A stretch of DNA of 18,152 nucleotides from Paracoccaceae bacterium (GTDB lineage Bacteria > Pseudomonadota > Alphaproteobacteria > Rhodobacterales > Rhodobacteraceae), in the NCBI GenBank assembly GCA_007131945.1, contig SLPP01000369.1:1-18152 (forward strand), given 5' to 3'. The position numbers and the translations under genes were made by a program. This document shows, in pieces, positions 1-7,403 of this stretch. A model generated the notes under the pieces. That model did not search any database. It was not told the origin of the DNA and was given only the letters and a program-made list of their open reading frames with translations. The stretch's first letter is position 1, and every line of letters starts with the position of its first letter.

Positions 1-736
1 CATGCGCCGGACCGCCCTGCCAGTCGGTGACGACGCCGCCCGCGGCCTCGATCACCGCGATCGGGGCGGCGACGTCGTAGGCCTGCAGCCCGGCCTCGAT
101 CACCAGGTCGATCTGCCCGGCGGCGACCAGCGCATAGGCATAGCAATCGATCCCGTAGCGCACCAGTCGCACCCGGTCGCGCACCCGCTCGAAGGCGGCG
201 CGTTCGGCGCGCGTGCCGATCTCGGGGAAGGTCGTGAAGAGCACCGCCTCGGCCAGCGGTCGCGGCGGCCGCGTGGCGAGCCGCGCCCGGCCGCGCGGGC
301 CGGTCGTTGCCGCCTCGCCCAGCCCGCCCCAGAAGCGCTCGCCGATATAGGGCTGGTCGATCAGGCCGAGCACCGGCCCGCCGTCATCGGCAAGCGCGAT
401 CAGCACGCCCCAGGTCGGCGTGCCGGAAAGATAGGCGCGGGTGCCGTCGATCGGATCGACGATCCAGGTCAGGCCGCTGGTGCCGCAGGCATGGCCAAGC
501 TCCTCGCCCAGCATCGCATCCTCGGGGCGCAGCCGGTCCAGAGTCGACCGGATCGCGGCTTCTGCCGCGCGGTCGGCCTCGGTCACCGGGTCGAAACGGG
601 AAGCATTCTTGCTGCTCACGTCCAGCACCGGGCTGCGGAAATGCTGCAGCGTGGCGGGACGTGCGACATCGGCCAAGGCATGCGCCGTTCGCCAGAGTTC
701 GGCGATCAACGCGCCGGGATAGGTTCGGCCGGTCAT
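1..736 (-). CDS. hisN: Histidinol-phosphatase, inositol monophosphatase family (3' end cut by window edge)
   Basis: This is a metal-dependent phosphatase of the inositol monophosphatase fold, most like the HisN enzymes that remove phosphate from histidinol phosphate in histidine synthesis in the cytoplasm. I translated it from the minus strand; the ATG at 736 follows a GAGGG ribosome site. The metal-site motifs are visible: GEELG at residues 77-81, WIVDPIDGTRAY at 91-102 (both Asp of the DPIDGT motif), and the late YDVAAPIAVIEAAGG motif holding the third metal Asp, followed by VVTDWQGGPA. About 245 residues are present, so only the last 10-25 are missing at the left edge. It lies 104 bases downstream of the XRE regulator on the same strand. 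Family assignment is firm. HisN rather than another inositol-monophosphatase member is inferred from the C-terminal motif style. Confidence 0.85.
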   Translation of the reverse strand, partial: MTGRTYPGALIAELWRTAHALADVARPATLQHFRSPVLDVSSKNASRFDPVTEADRAAEAAIRSTLDRLRPEDAMLGEELGHACGTSGLTWIVDPIDGTRAYLSGTPTWGVLIALADDGGPVLGLIDQPYIGERFWGGLGEAATTGPRGRARLATRPPRPLAEAVLFTTFPEIGTRAERAAFERVRDRVRLVRYGIDCYAYALVAAGQIDLVIEAGLQAYDVAAPIAVIEAAGGVVTDWQGGPAH

Positions 737-804
737 GCGAGCCCTCGTTCCGAGCGGCCCGCAGGCACGCCGCGGCAGGCTTCTAGCCCGCGCGGCCCGC
801 CGCG

Positions 805-823
805 ATCAAGGGGCATGCGCCCC
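805..823 (-). terminator. Weak hairpin after the XRE gene
   Basis: GGGGC (810-814) and GCCCC (819-823) form a 5-bp stem with a 4-base loop, 17 bases past the XRE stop codon. On the minus strand it is followed by CTTGATCG, which has no real U-run, so it would be a poor intrinsic terminator or attenuator ahead of hisN. Confidence 0.25.
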
Positions 824-840
824 GGTCGCGACGGCGGGTG

Positions 841-1224
841 TCAGGCCGCGTCCGACAGGACCCTCGCCAGTTCGAACAGCCGACGGCGCTGCGTCTCGGG
901 GATGGTGTAGTAGGTCCGCACCAGCTCCAGCGCCTCCTTGTTCGACAGGATGTCGGAATCGACCTCGGCCGTCGCGCCCTCGCCCGCAGCCAGGCCCTCG
1001 AAGAAGAAGCTGACCGGCACGTTCAGCGTGTGGGCGATGTCCCACAGCCTCGACGCGCTGACCCGGTTCATCCCGGTCTCGTATTTCTGGATCTGCTGGA
1101 ACTTGATGCCCACCGCATCGGCGAGTTGCTGCTGGGTCATCCCGACCATCCAGCGACAGTGACGGATCCGCTTGCCGACATGCTCATCAACATGGTGTTT
1201 CACGCTAGTCTCCTCGTTATTCAT
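841..1224 (-). CDS. XRE (Cro/C1)-type helix-turn-helix regulator
   Basis: This is a 127-residue cytoplasmic DNA-binding protein. An XRE helix-turn-helix spans roughly residues 16-72; its core TQQQLADAVGIKFQQIQKYE (30-49) is the textbook recognition segment. An acidic linker and a short C-terminal helical region (about 95-127) that may mediate dimer contacts follow. The ATG at 1224 has AAGGA six bases upstream. The size and the VGMTQQQLADAVGIKFQQIQKYETG signature match the small regulators widespread in Alphaproteobacteria, the group to which the rhizobial PraR proteins belong; that link is from memory and approximate. It is preceded by a consensus sigma-54 promoter and several inverted repeats, so its expression is probably tightly controlled and perhaps autoregulated. 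Target genes cannot be read from the sequence. Confidence 0.88.
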   Translation of the reverse strand: MNNEETSVKHHVDEHVGKRIRHCRWMVGMTQQQLADAVGIKFQQIQKYETGMNRVSASRLWDIAHTLNVPVSFFFEGLAAGEGATAEVDSDILSNKEALELVRTYYTIPETQRRRLFELARVLSDAA

Positions 1225-1281
1225 GACTGGTCCTTCAGCAAGGCTTCCGGCTGAGTGCGGATCGCCTCGACTCGCCTAGCA

Positions 1282-1298
1282 AGCAAGTTTCGTGCCAA
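1282..1298 (-). promoter_or_regulatory. Sigma-54 (RpoN) -24/-12 promoter of the XRE regulator
   Basis: Read on the minus strand this is TTGGCACGAAACTTGCT, which fits the known RpoN consensus YTGGCACGRNNNTTGCW at every specified position, including the invariant GG and GC with 10 bases between. The orientation is towards the XRE gene. The predicted start near 1271 would give a leader of about 47 bases before the ATG at 1224. Sigma-54 promoters need an upstream activator, for which the inverted repeats at 1423-1449 and 1489-1506 are at suitable distances. Confidence 0.8.
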
Positions 1299-1422
1299 CT
1301 TGGAGATGCGGCCGAAAATTCCGCGAATCGCGCAATTCACCGCCGAGGATCGCCGGTTCGAGTCGCCCCGCCTCCCGCCCGCGCCGGGGTTAACCATAAA
1401 ACCGGGGCGTGCGTTGCGTGTC

Positions 1423-1449
1423 GCGAAAACAATCAGTGCGTGTTTTCGC
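1423..1449. promoter_or_regulatory. Inverted repeat, candidate regulator site
   Basis: GCGAAAAC (1423-1430) and GTTTTCGC (1442-1449) are perfect 8-bp inverted arms around an 11-base spacer. The site lies about 150-180 bases upstream of the predicted sigma-54 start, a usual enhancer distance. The binding protein is unknown. Confidence 0.45.
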
Positions 1450-1488
1450 AAAATGCAAGGCAAATTACGATCAACCTGCGCGTGTGTT

Positions 1489-1506
1489 CGCGAATTGCAA
1501 TTCGCG
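1489..1506. promoter_or_regulatory. Perfect 18-bp palindrome, candidate operator or enhancer
   Basis: CGCGAATTGCAATTCGCG is its own reverse complement over all 18 bases. A degenerate relative, CGCGAATCGCGCAATTC, occurs at 1322-1338 next to the sigma-54 promoter. A perfect palindrome of this length in an intergenic region is typical of a dimeric regulator site; which regulator (the XRE protein itself, a sigma-54 activator or another) is not shown. Confidence 0.5.
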
Positions 1507-1612
1507 GGGCGCGAATCCGCCGGCAGGTTTACGTTACGTCACCCTCGCGGCATGCTGGCACCCATCGCCGATCCGGGCGAAGAGTGCTCCGAACCAACCC
1601 CGGAGAGCCCGC

Positions 1613-2574
<962 letters not shown>

Positions 2575-2578
<4 letters not shown>

Positions 2579-2587
2579 GGGGCTCAG
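2575..2587. repeat. Small hairpin containing both convergent stop codons
   Basis: CTGAG (2575-2579), GGG, CTCAG (2583-2587) form a perfect hairpin. The TGA of the oxidoreductase (2576-2578) lies in one arm and the stop of the LysR gene (2584-2586, TCA on the plus strand) in the other. It sits inside a wider GCCCGGC (2569-2575)/GCCGGGC (2600-2606) inverted repeat. No U-run follows on either strand, so any terminator role is uncertain. Confidence 0.4.
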
Positions 2588-3474
2588 ACCGCGGCCAGCG
2601 CCGGGCGCGCGGCATCGGCCTCGACAGGCGCCCAGGCCCTGCGGAAAAGCCCGGCCAGGGCGGCGACGCCGGGCCCCTCCGCGCCGGGGCGGATGTAGAG
2701 GTTGATCAGGTGCCGGCTCAGCTCGGGCAGCGCGCCGCCATGCGCGATGCGCTCGACGAAGGCGGGCTCGGTGCCCTCGAGCAGCGCGTAGACCGCCATG
2801 TCGCAGCTGACCGCCGCCTCCAGCGTGCGGTCGGAATCGGCCTCGACCGCCGCTTCCCAGGCGATGCCGGCGCGGTCGAGCGCGGCCAGCACACCGGGAC
2901 GGAAGGCGCAGTTGCGCCCCAGCGCCAGGCGCAGCGGCCGCTGCCGCCAGGCCTGCCCGCCCGCCGCACCGAACCACACCAGCGGCAGCTCGGTCAGCGT
3001 CTCGCCGCCCGGGTCGCAATGGTCCTCGGTCGTCAGGATCAGGTCGCAGGCGCCGCGCGCCAGCGCCGCCTTCGCGTCGCGCGTGTAGACCGCCTGCAGC
3101 TGCACCTTCATCCGCGGAAAGGCCGCCTTGAAGCGCTGCAGCACCTTCGGCACATGCGGATGGACGATGTCGAAAGGCACGCAGAGCACGATCTCGCCCT
3201 CGAACTCGGTCCCGGTCAGCCGCGTCACCGCCTCGTCGTTGAGCGCCAGCATGCGTCGCGCATAGCCCAGCATCTGGTCACCCGCATCGGTCAGCTGCAC
3301 GCCGCGGCCGGAGCGATCGAGAAGCGCAAGACCCAGCGCCTCCTCGAGCCGCTTGAGCTGCATCGAGACCGCCGATTGCGTCAGGTTCAGCACCTGCGCC
3401 GCGCGCGTCACCCCGCCATAGTCGGCGACGGTGAGGAGCGCGCGCAGCGCGGTCAGGTCGAGATTGCGCCTCAT
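2584..3474 (-). CDS. LysR-family transcriptional regulator
   Basis: This 296-residue regulator has the classic LysR layout. A winged helix-turn-helix spans about residues 5-63 (LTALRALLTVADYGGVTRAA, then LTQSAVSMQLKRLEEALG and LLDRSGRGVQLTDAG), followed by a helical linker and a periplasmic-binding-protein-like effector domain from about 90 that opens EIVLCVPFDIVHPHVP. I chose the ATG at 3474 because AAGGGG lies seven bases upstream; an in-frame ATG at 3498 would add eight residues without a comparable ribosome site. It is divergent from the DUF1127 gene, and the shared spacer holds two T-N11-A sites typical of LysR proteins, so it probably regulates itself and that gene. The effector is unknown. 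Confidence 0.9.
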   Translation of the reverse strand: MRRNLDLTALRALLTVADYGGVTRAAQVLNLTQSAVSMQLKRLEEALGLALLDRSGRGVQLTDAGDQMLGYARRMLALNDEAVTRLTGTEFEGEIVLCVPFDIVHPHVPKVLQRFKAAFPRMKVQLQAVYTRDAKAALARGACDLILTTEDHCDPGGETLTELPLVWFGAAGGQAWRQRPLRLALGRNCAFRPGVLAALDRAGIAWEAAVEADSDRTLEAAVSCDMAVYALLEGTEPAFVERIAHGGALPELSRHLINLYIRPGAEGPGVAALAGLFRRAWAPVEADAARPALAAV

Positions 3475-3489
3475 ATCAAGCCCCTTGAT
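3475..3489. promoter_or_regulatory. LysR-box-like operator overlapping the LysR ribosome site
   Basis: ATCAAG CCC CTTGAT is a perfect inverted repeat with 6-bp arms and contains T-N11-A (3476 to 3488), the LysR-family recognition pattern. It lies directly before the LysR start codon and covers its ribosome site, a position suited to self-repression. Confidence 0.5.
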
Positions 3490-3538
3490 GACAGGCATGA
3501 CATCAATTCGTTTTACTTATGCCACAGGTCACCCCAGG

Positions 3539-3555
3539 ATATCAAGCATGATGAT
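3539..3555. promoter_or_regulatory. Second LysR-box-like site
   Basis: ATATCAAGCATGATGAT repeats the ATATCAAG of 3473-3480 sixty-six bases further on and again gives T-N11-A (3542 to 3554). The symmetry is weaker than in the first site. Two spaced boxes between divergent genes are the usual arrangement for a LysR tetramer. Confidence 0.4.
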
Positions 3556-3605
3556 GGCAGGCCCGCCATCCATCGCCGATAACGATCCTGCCGAAAGGTG
3601 CTCGC

Positions 3606-3818
3606 ATGGCTCACTGGACCGAGATCCTCCCCTCCGGCCGTCCGTTCTGGACGGCGCTCCTCGCCCGACTGCGCAAAGCCGGCGCGCTCGCCCGGCAGCG
3701 GCGCCGGCTGGCCGAACTCGATGACGCGATGTTGCACGATATCGGTCTGACGCGCGACCAGGCCCTGCACGAGGCGCGCCGCCCGCGCTGGGACGCCCCG
3801 GACCACTGGCGGTTCTGA
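3606..3818 (+). CDS. Small DUF1127 (YjiS-like) protein
   Basis: This is a 70-residue basic protein. The core RRLAELDDAMLHDIGLTRDQA (about residues 34-54) is the DUF1127 signature, an arginine-rich helix followed by an Asp-Ile-Gly-Leu-Thr-Arg turn. GAAAGGTG precedes the ATG at 3606. Family members in Alphaproteobacteria are small, often stress- or phosphate-responsive proteins, and some bind RNA; the role here is not shown. Its divergence from a LysR gene with LysR boxes between them suggests control by that regulator. A hairpin CCGGGG/CCCCGG just past the stop (3820-3843) has no U-run. Confidence 0.85.
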   Translation: MAHWTEILPSGRPFWTALLARLRKAGALARQRRRLAELDDAMLHDIGLTRDQALHEARRPRWDAPDHWRF

Positions 3819-3918
3819 ACCGGGGACGCGCAACTGCCCCCGGGATGCACGGAACCACACGGTGCAGAAACTTGGCGCAAATTTGACCCTTCGGCCGGTG
3901 CCCCGCGCGCCGGTTTCG

Positions 3919-3948
3919 CTTGAAACATCCGCGTGAAGTCACGATATT
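3919..3948 (+). promoter_or_regulatory. Promoter of the Bax-inhibitor-1 gene, RpoH-like -35
   Basis: TTGAAA (3920-3925) and GATATT (3943-3948) are separated by 17 bases, a good housekeeping promoter. Including the preceding C, the -35 reads CTTGAAA, the element of heat-shock sigma factor (RpoH) promoters. A small palindrome ATTGG CT CCAAT (3946-3957) overlaps the -10 and start. The leader to the ATG at 4005 would be about 50 bases. Confidence 0.6.
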
Positions 3949-4004
3949 GGCTCCAATCGCGGAGCCCCAAGCACCGCGGCTTGCCATATCGAACGGAGGA
4001 CTTC

Positions 4005-4787
4005 ATGGCCGAATATCAGTCGATGCGCGCAGGCACTGCCGGTGCTCTGGGCGCAGCCATCGATGCCGGGCTGCGCGCCCATATGAACAAGGTCTACGGC
4101 ACCATGTCGATCGGCATGGTGATCACCGCGCTCGCCGCGTGGGCGATCTCTGGCCTGGCGACGACGACGGACCCGTCCGTCGCCGCCGCTCAACTGCCCA
4201 ACGGCACCTACCTGACCGGCCTCGGCACGGCGATCTACGCCTCGCCGCTGCGCTGGGTCATCATCTTCGCGCCGCTCGCCTTCATCTTCTTCGGCTGGGG
4301 GCAGCTGATGCGCCGCGCCTCGGCCGCGGGGGTGCAGCTGGGCTTCTTCATCTTCGCCAGCGCCATCGGCCTGTCGCTGAGCTCGATCTTCATCGTCTTC
4401 ACCAGCCACTCGATCGTTCAGACCTTCCTGGTGACCGCGATCGCCTTCGGCGGGCTCAGCCTCTACGGCTACACCACGAAGCGCGACCTCTCGGGGATGG
4501 GAACCTTTCTGCTGATGGGCGTGATCGGCGTCATCATCGCGCTGGTCATCAACCTCTTCTTGCAATCGCCGGCGATGATGTTCGCGATCTCGGTGATCGG
4601 CGTGCTGGTCTTCGCGGGGCTGACCGCCTTCCACACCCAGATGATCAAGACCGAGTACGTCGCCCATGCCGCGCAGGGCAACCAGGAATGGCTGGACAAG
4701 GCGGCCTATGACGGTGCGCTGGCGCTCTACATCAGCTTCCTGAACATGTTCCAGTTCCTGCTGATGTTCCTCGGCCAGCAGGAATAG
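4005..4787 (+). CDS. Bax inhibitor-1 (BI-1)/YccA family integral membrane protein
   Basis: This 260-residue inner-membrane protein of the BI-1/TMBIM family has about seven hydrophobic segments. The N-terminal MNKVYGTMSIGMVITALAAW (27-46) and the C-terminal AAYDGALALYISFLNMFQFL region are family hallmarks, and the conserved charged/acidic residues in the last segments fit the pH-sensing Asp pair of bacterial BI-1 channels. I chose the ATG at 4005 because GGAGGA precedes it at ideal spacing; an upstream in-frame ATG at 3933 would lie inside the promoter. The family includes E. coli YccA, which modulates the FtsH protease, and calcium-leak proteins; which role applies here is unknown. The gene stands alone with its own promoter and terminator. 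Confidence 0.92.
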   Translation: MAEYQSMRAGTAGALGAAIDAGLRAHMNKVYGTMSIGMVITALAAWAISGLATTTDPSVAAAQLPNGTYLTGLGTAIYASPLRWVIIFAPLAFIFFGWGQLMRRASAAGVQLGFFIFASAIGLSLSSIFIVFTSHSIVQTFLVTAIAFGGLSLYGYTTKRDLSGMGTFLLMGVIGVIIALVINLFLQSPAMMFAISVIGVLVFAGLTAFHTQMIKTEYVAHAAQGNQEWLDKAAYDGALALYISFLNMFQFLLMFLGQQE

Positions 4788-4807
4788 GGCCCGAACTTCA
4801 TGAACCG

Positions 4808-4838
4808 AAGGGCGGGGGGGCGACCCCCGCCCTTTTCG
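4808..4838 (+). terminator. Intrinsic terminator of the BI-1 gene
   Basis: GGGCGGGGG (4810-4818) pairs perfectly with CCCCCGCCC (4824-4832) around a 5-base loop, extended by AA/TT, and is followed by TTTTCGTTT. It lies 21 bases past the stop codon and is a textbook rho-independent terminator. Confidence 0.9.
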
Positions 4839-5249
4839 TTTGCGGTCCGCTGTCGCAGGGGACGACCCGCCGCCCGTCCCGGAAGGCGCGGAACGGGCCG
4901 GTGTCCAAGCTTGGACAATTCTTCAATCCATTGATCTGACGAGAAATCTCTCTCGACGTTAACCGGATGGAAAGATCCGGGCGAAGCGCCGGTGCCGGCG
5001 CGTGGGCGGGGGGCGTGGCGGCGAGCGCGCGCCTCGCTGATCGTCCGAAGGCTGTCCTCGCGTTCCCGCTTCGGTAGCCGAGGCATCCGCAACCGGAGCC
5101 AGCTCGGATCGCACCCGGAAAGGGCGGCGGAAGCTCGGGGGCGCCTCGCCCGATGACGGGCCGGGCGCGGCACGCCGTCCGGTAGCGGATGGTGAGATTC
5201 CGGCGGGCCGGAAGGCGGCCGATCCCGCTCCGACCGAGGGGGCGTCGGG
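4839..5249. other. Orphan intergenic region between two facing terminators
   Basis: No gene is convincing here. The overlapping minus-strand ORFs have low-complexity Arg/Pro/Ala translations, no family resemblance, and one would cross the BI-1 terminator and gene end. The first 160 bases carry a 16-bp palindrome (4902-4917) and three further inverted repeats up to 5001; the rest is GC-rich with no feature I can name. Because both flanking genes point inward and end in terminators, neither needs regulatory DNA here. Confidence 0.6.
4902..5001. repeat. Cluster of four inverted repeats
   Basis: In 100 bases: the perfect 16-bp palindrome TGTCCAAGCTTGGACA (4902-4917); CGAGA/TCTCG (4940-4944, 4951-4955); CCGGAT/ATCCGG (4963-4968, 4975-4980); GCGCCG/CGGCGC (4986-4991, 4996-5001). 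The last three have 4-6 base loops, so transcription from either strand would give a chain of short hairpins. This could be a small structured RNA or a regulator-binding region; neither is proven. Confidence 0.45.
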
Positions 5250-5286
5250 GCAAGGAAAAGCCTGCCGACCTCTCGGCCGGCAGGCT
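5250..5286 (-). terminator. Intrinsic terminator of ctaD
   Basis: AGCCTGCCG (5259-5267) pairs with CGGCAGGCT (5278-5286) around a 10-base loop. On the minus strand the hairpin is followed by TTTTCCTTG. It lies about 70 bases past the ctaD stop codon in the right orientation. Confidence 0.85.
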
Positions 5287-5354
5287 GATCAGCTGTCACC
5301 GTGGAGCGCGGAGGATCGGGATCCGAAGGGAACCCGGTCGTCCGGCCGCGCCGA

Positions 5355-7031
5355 TCAGTGCGCGTGCTGGCGATCCCACTCCTCGCGCTTGGGCAGGGTC
5401 TCGAACGTGTGCTCCGGCGGCGGGGTCGAGACGGTCCATTCCAGCGTGTCGGCGTGCTCGTTCCAGTAGTTGTTCGCCGTCACCCGCCGGCCGTAGAGCA
5501 GCGTCCAGGCGATCACCCCGATGAAGAACACGAAGGAGGCGAAGGCGATGAAGGCGCCGATCGAGCTGATCCAGTTCCAGTAGGCAAACGCCTCGGGATA
5601 GTCGATGTAGCGCCGCGGCATGCCCTGACGGCCGAGGAAGTGCTGCGGGAAGAAGGTCAGGTTGGAGCCGATGAACATGGTCCAGAAATGCACCTTGCCG
5701 GCCCATTCCGGATACTGCCGGCCCGACATCTTGCCCAGCCAGTAGTAGATCCCGGCAAAGAGCGCGAAGACCGCGCCGAGCGACATCACGTAGTGGAAAT
5801 GGGCCACGACATAGTAGGTGTCGTGATAGATCCGGTCGACCGGCGCCTGCGCCAGGACAATGCCGGTGACGCCGCCGACGGTAAACAGGAAGAGGAAGCC
5901 GAAGGCCCAGAGCATCGGCGTCTCGAAGGTGACCGAGCCGCGCCACATGGTCGCGATCCAGCTGAAGATCTTGATCCCCGTCGGCACCGCGATCGTCATC
6001 GTCGCCAGCATGAAATAGGTCTGCTGCGTCAGCGACATGCCGGCGGTGTACATGTGGTGCGCCCAGACCACGAAGCCCAGCACCGCGATCGCGATCATCG
6101 CCCAGACCATCGGCAGGTAGCCGAAGATCGGCTTGCGGGCGAAGGTGGCGATCACGTGGCTGATGATGCCGAAGCCCGGCACGATGATGATGTAGACTTC
6201 AGGGTGACCGAAGAACCACAGGATGTGCTGGTAGAGGACCGGGTCGCCGCCACCCGACGGGTCGAAGAAGGTCGTCCCGAAGTTGCGGTCGGTGAGCAGC
6301 ATGGTGATGGCGCCGGCGAGCACCGGCAGGGCGAGGAGGATCATCCAGGCGGTGATGAAGACCGACCAGGCGAAGAGCGGCACCTTGAACAGCGTCATGC
6401 CCGGCGCGCGCATGTTGAGGAAGGTGGTGATGATGTTGATCGCGCCCAGGATCGACGAGGCGCCCGAGACATGGACCGCGAAGATCGCGAAATCCATGGC
6501 GAATCCGGCCTCGTAGGTCGTGCTCAGCGGCGGGTAGAGCACCCAGCCCACGCCCGCCCCGGTGCCGAGGTCACCACCCCCGCCCGGCGCGAAGAGCGAG
6601 CAGACCGCCAGCGTCGAGCCGGCGACATAGAGCCAGTAGGAGAGGTTGTTGAGCCGCGGAAAGGCCATGTCCGGCGCGCCGATCTGCAGCGGCATGAAGT
6701 AGTTGCCGAAGCCGCCGAACAGCGCCGGGATGACCACGAAGAACATCATCAGGATGCCGTGGGCGGTGACCAGCACGTTCCACAGATGGCCGTTCGGCGC
6801 CTCGCAGTCGGTCCCGCCCGAGAAGAAACGCGCCCCTTCCGCGCACATGTACTGCACGCCGGGATCCATCAGCTCCATCCGCATGTAGACGGTGAAGGCG
6901 ACGGCGATGAACCCGACCACCCCGGAGGTGACCAGGTAGAGGATGCCGATGTCCTTGTGGTTGGTGGACATGAACCAGCGGGTGAAGAATCCCCGCGTGT
7001 CCTCGTGTCCCTGCGCGGCTGCGTTGGCCAT
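5355..7031 (-). CDS. ctaD: Cytochrome c oxidase (aa3) subunit I
   Basis: This is the catalytic subunit of the proton-pumping aa3-type cytochrome c oxidase, with 558 residues and twelve membrane helices. All catalytic residues are visible: heme a ligands His91 and His413, heme a3 ligand His411, and CuB ligands His276, His325 and His326 with crosslinked Tyr280 in WFFGHPEVY. The D-channel Asp121 ([11 protein letters not shown]) and Glu278 and the K-channel Lys354 ([10 protein letters not shown]) are also present. Glu278 in GHPEV places it in class A1; numbering from 276 on equals that of Paracoccus denitrificans. The ATG at 7031, with GGGAG upstream, gives the standard MANAAA...[21 protein letters not shown] start; an 84-residue upstream extension in frame is GC-rich noise. 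Subunits II and III are not nearby, as in Paracoccus and Rhodobacter, where ctaD is a separate locus. Confidence 0.98.
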   Translation of the reverse strand: MANAAAQGHEDTRGFFTRWFMSTNHKDIGILYLVTSGVVGFIAVAFTVYMRMELMDPGVQYMCAEGARFFSGGTDCEAPNGHLWNVLVTAHGILMMFFVVIPALFGGFGNYFMPLQIGAPDMAFPRLNNLSYWLYVAGSTLAVCSLFAPGGGGDLGTGAGVGWVLYPPLSTTYEAGFAMDFAIFAVHVSGASSILGAINIITTFLNMRAPGMTLFKVPLFAWSVFITAWMILLALPVLAGAITMLLTDRNFGTTFFDPSGGGDPVLYQHILWFFGHPEVYIIIVPGFGIISHVIATFARKPIFGYLPMVWAMIAIAVLGFVVWAHHMYTAGMSLTQQTYFMLATMTIAVPTGIKIFSWIATMWRGSVTFETPMLWAFGFLFLFTVGGVTGIVLAQAPVDRIYHDTYYVVAHFHYVMSLGAVFALFAGIYYWLGKMSGRQYPEWAGKVHFWTMFIGSNLTFFPQHFLGRQGMPRRYIDYPEAFAYWNWISSIGAFIAFASFVFFIGVIAWTLLYGRRVTANNYWNEHADTLEWTVSTPPPEHTFETLPKREEWDRQHAH

Positions 7032-7098
7032 GCGTTGCTCCCGTTCCCTTGCGCGTCTCATCGCTGCGCCTTGTCCTCGGCGCATGCTTGCGTTTCCG

Positions 7099-7127
7099 GT
7101 TTTAGTGCGGCTTGCGCGCGGCGGCAA
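7099..7127 (-). promoter_or_regulatory. Candidate ctaD promoter
   Basis: On the minus strand TTGCCG (7122-7127), 17 bases, TAAAAC (7099-7104). Each hexamer matches the housekeeping consensus at four of six positions with optimal spacing. The predicted leader is about 60 bases. It is the only AT-richer stretch near the gene. Confidence 0.4.
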
Positions 7128-7180
7128 CGGCGGACTTTGCCGCAGGGTGCGAAAAGGCGGCGCTCCCCGCCCCGGATCTG

Positions 7181-7204
7181 CGTCAATCCGCCGCAGACGC
7201 GGCG
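7181..7204. repeat. Short repeat flanking lipB, copy 1
   Basis: CGTCAATCCGCCG (7181-7193), two bases, then GACGCGGCG (7196-7204). The same two blocks recur at 8134-8159 with a 4-base gap, about 950 bases away on the other side of lipB and in the same orientation. Confidence 0.4.
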
Positions 7205-7403
7205 TCATCCTCGCGCCGGCAGCGCGGCGCGCGGCGCATGATCGGCGCATTCCGTCGGCGCAGAGCGCGCGTGTCGCGGACATGCCGCAGGCGCCCGCGC
7301 GCGATTCCCTCGCTTTCGTCCCTTGCTTTCGTGGTGCTGCGCGGACGCTCCGCGCGCGGGGGGTTCAGCGCCGTCGATGCCGTGGCGCGCGCGGCCGGAT
7401 CGT

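Larger units (their letters stand above)
1225..1612. other. Intergenic control region between XRE regulator and quinone oxidoreductase
   Basis: These 388 bases hold no convincing gene. They are visibly richer in A+T than their surroundings. They contain a sigma-54 promoter (1282-1298, minus), two related imperfect/perfect inverted repeats built on CGCGAAT...AATTC (1322-1338 and 1489-1506), an inverted repeat at 1423-1449, a TTAACCAT octamer (1390-1397) and ACGTTACGT (1531-1539). Short ORFs crossing it lack ribosome sites and family resemblance. Confidence 0.7.
7032..7403. other. Intergenic region upstream of ctaD
   Basis: These 372 bases between lipB and ctaD contain no credible gene. They hold a candidate ctaD promoter (7099-7127), one copy of a short repeat also found on the other side of lipB (7181-7204), and a perfect hairpin GCGCGGA/TCCGCGC (7339-7355) beyond the lipB stop codon that lacks a U-run. 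Confidence 0.6.

Noticed and set aside
3820..3843. CCGGGG/CCCCGG hairpin after the DUF1127 gene as a terminator.
   Set aside because: The stem is short, the loop is 12 bases and no U-run follows.
4959..4964. TTAACC in the orphan region as a CtrA site.
   Set aside because: Only six bases, no partner half-site and no gene start nearby.
4969..4984. GGAAAGATCCGGGCG as the conserved core of RNase P RNA.
   Set aside because: It differs from the GAGGAAAGTCCGGGC core, and the other conserved RNase P segments are not found in the surrounding 400 bases.
4727..5299. Minus-strand open frames of 190 and 151 codons between the BI-1 gene and ctaD.
   Set aside because: They cross one or both strong terminators or the BI-1 coding end, have no good ribosome site, and encode low-complexity Arg/Pro/Ala sequence.
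5301..7241. A 646-codon open frame on the plus strand opposite ctaD.
   Set aside because: The translation is Arg/His/Asp/Glu-rich with no fold or family, and the opposite strand encodes an unambiguous cytochrome oxidase. It is an antisense artefact of high GC content.
7339..7355. GCGCGGA/TCCGCGC hairpin after lipB as a terminator.
   Set aside because: The stem is perfect but no U-run follows on the minus strand; such stems are common in DNA this GC-rich.
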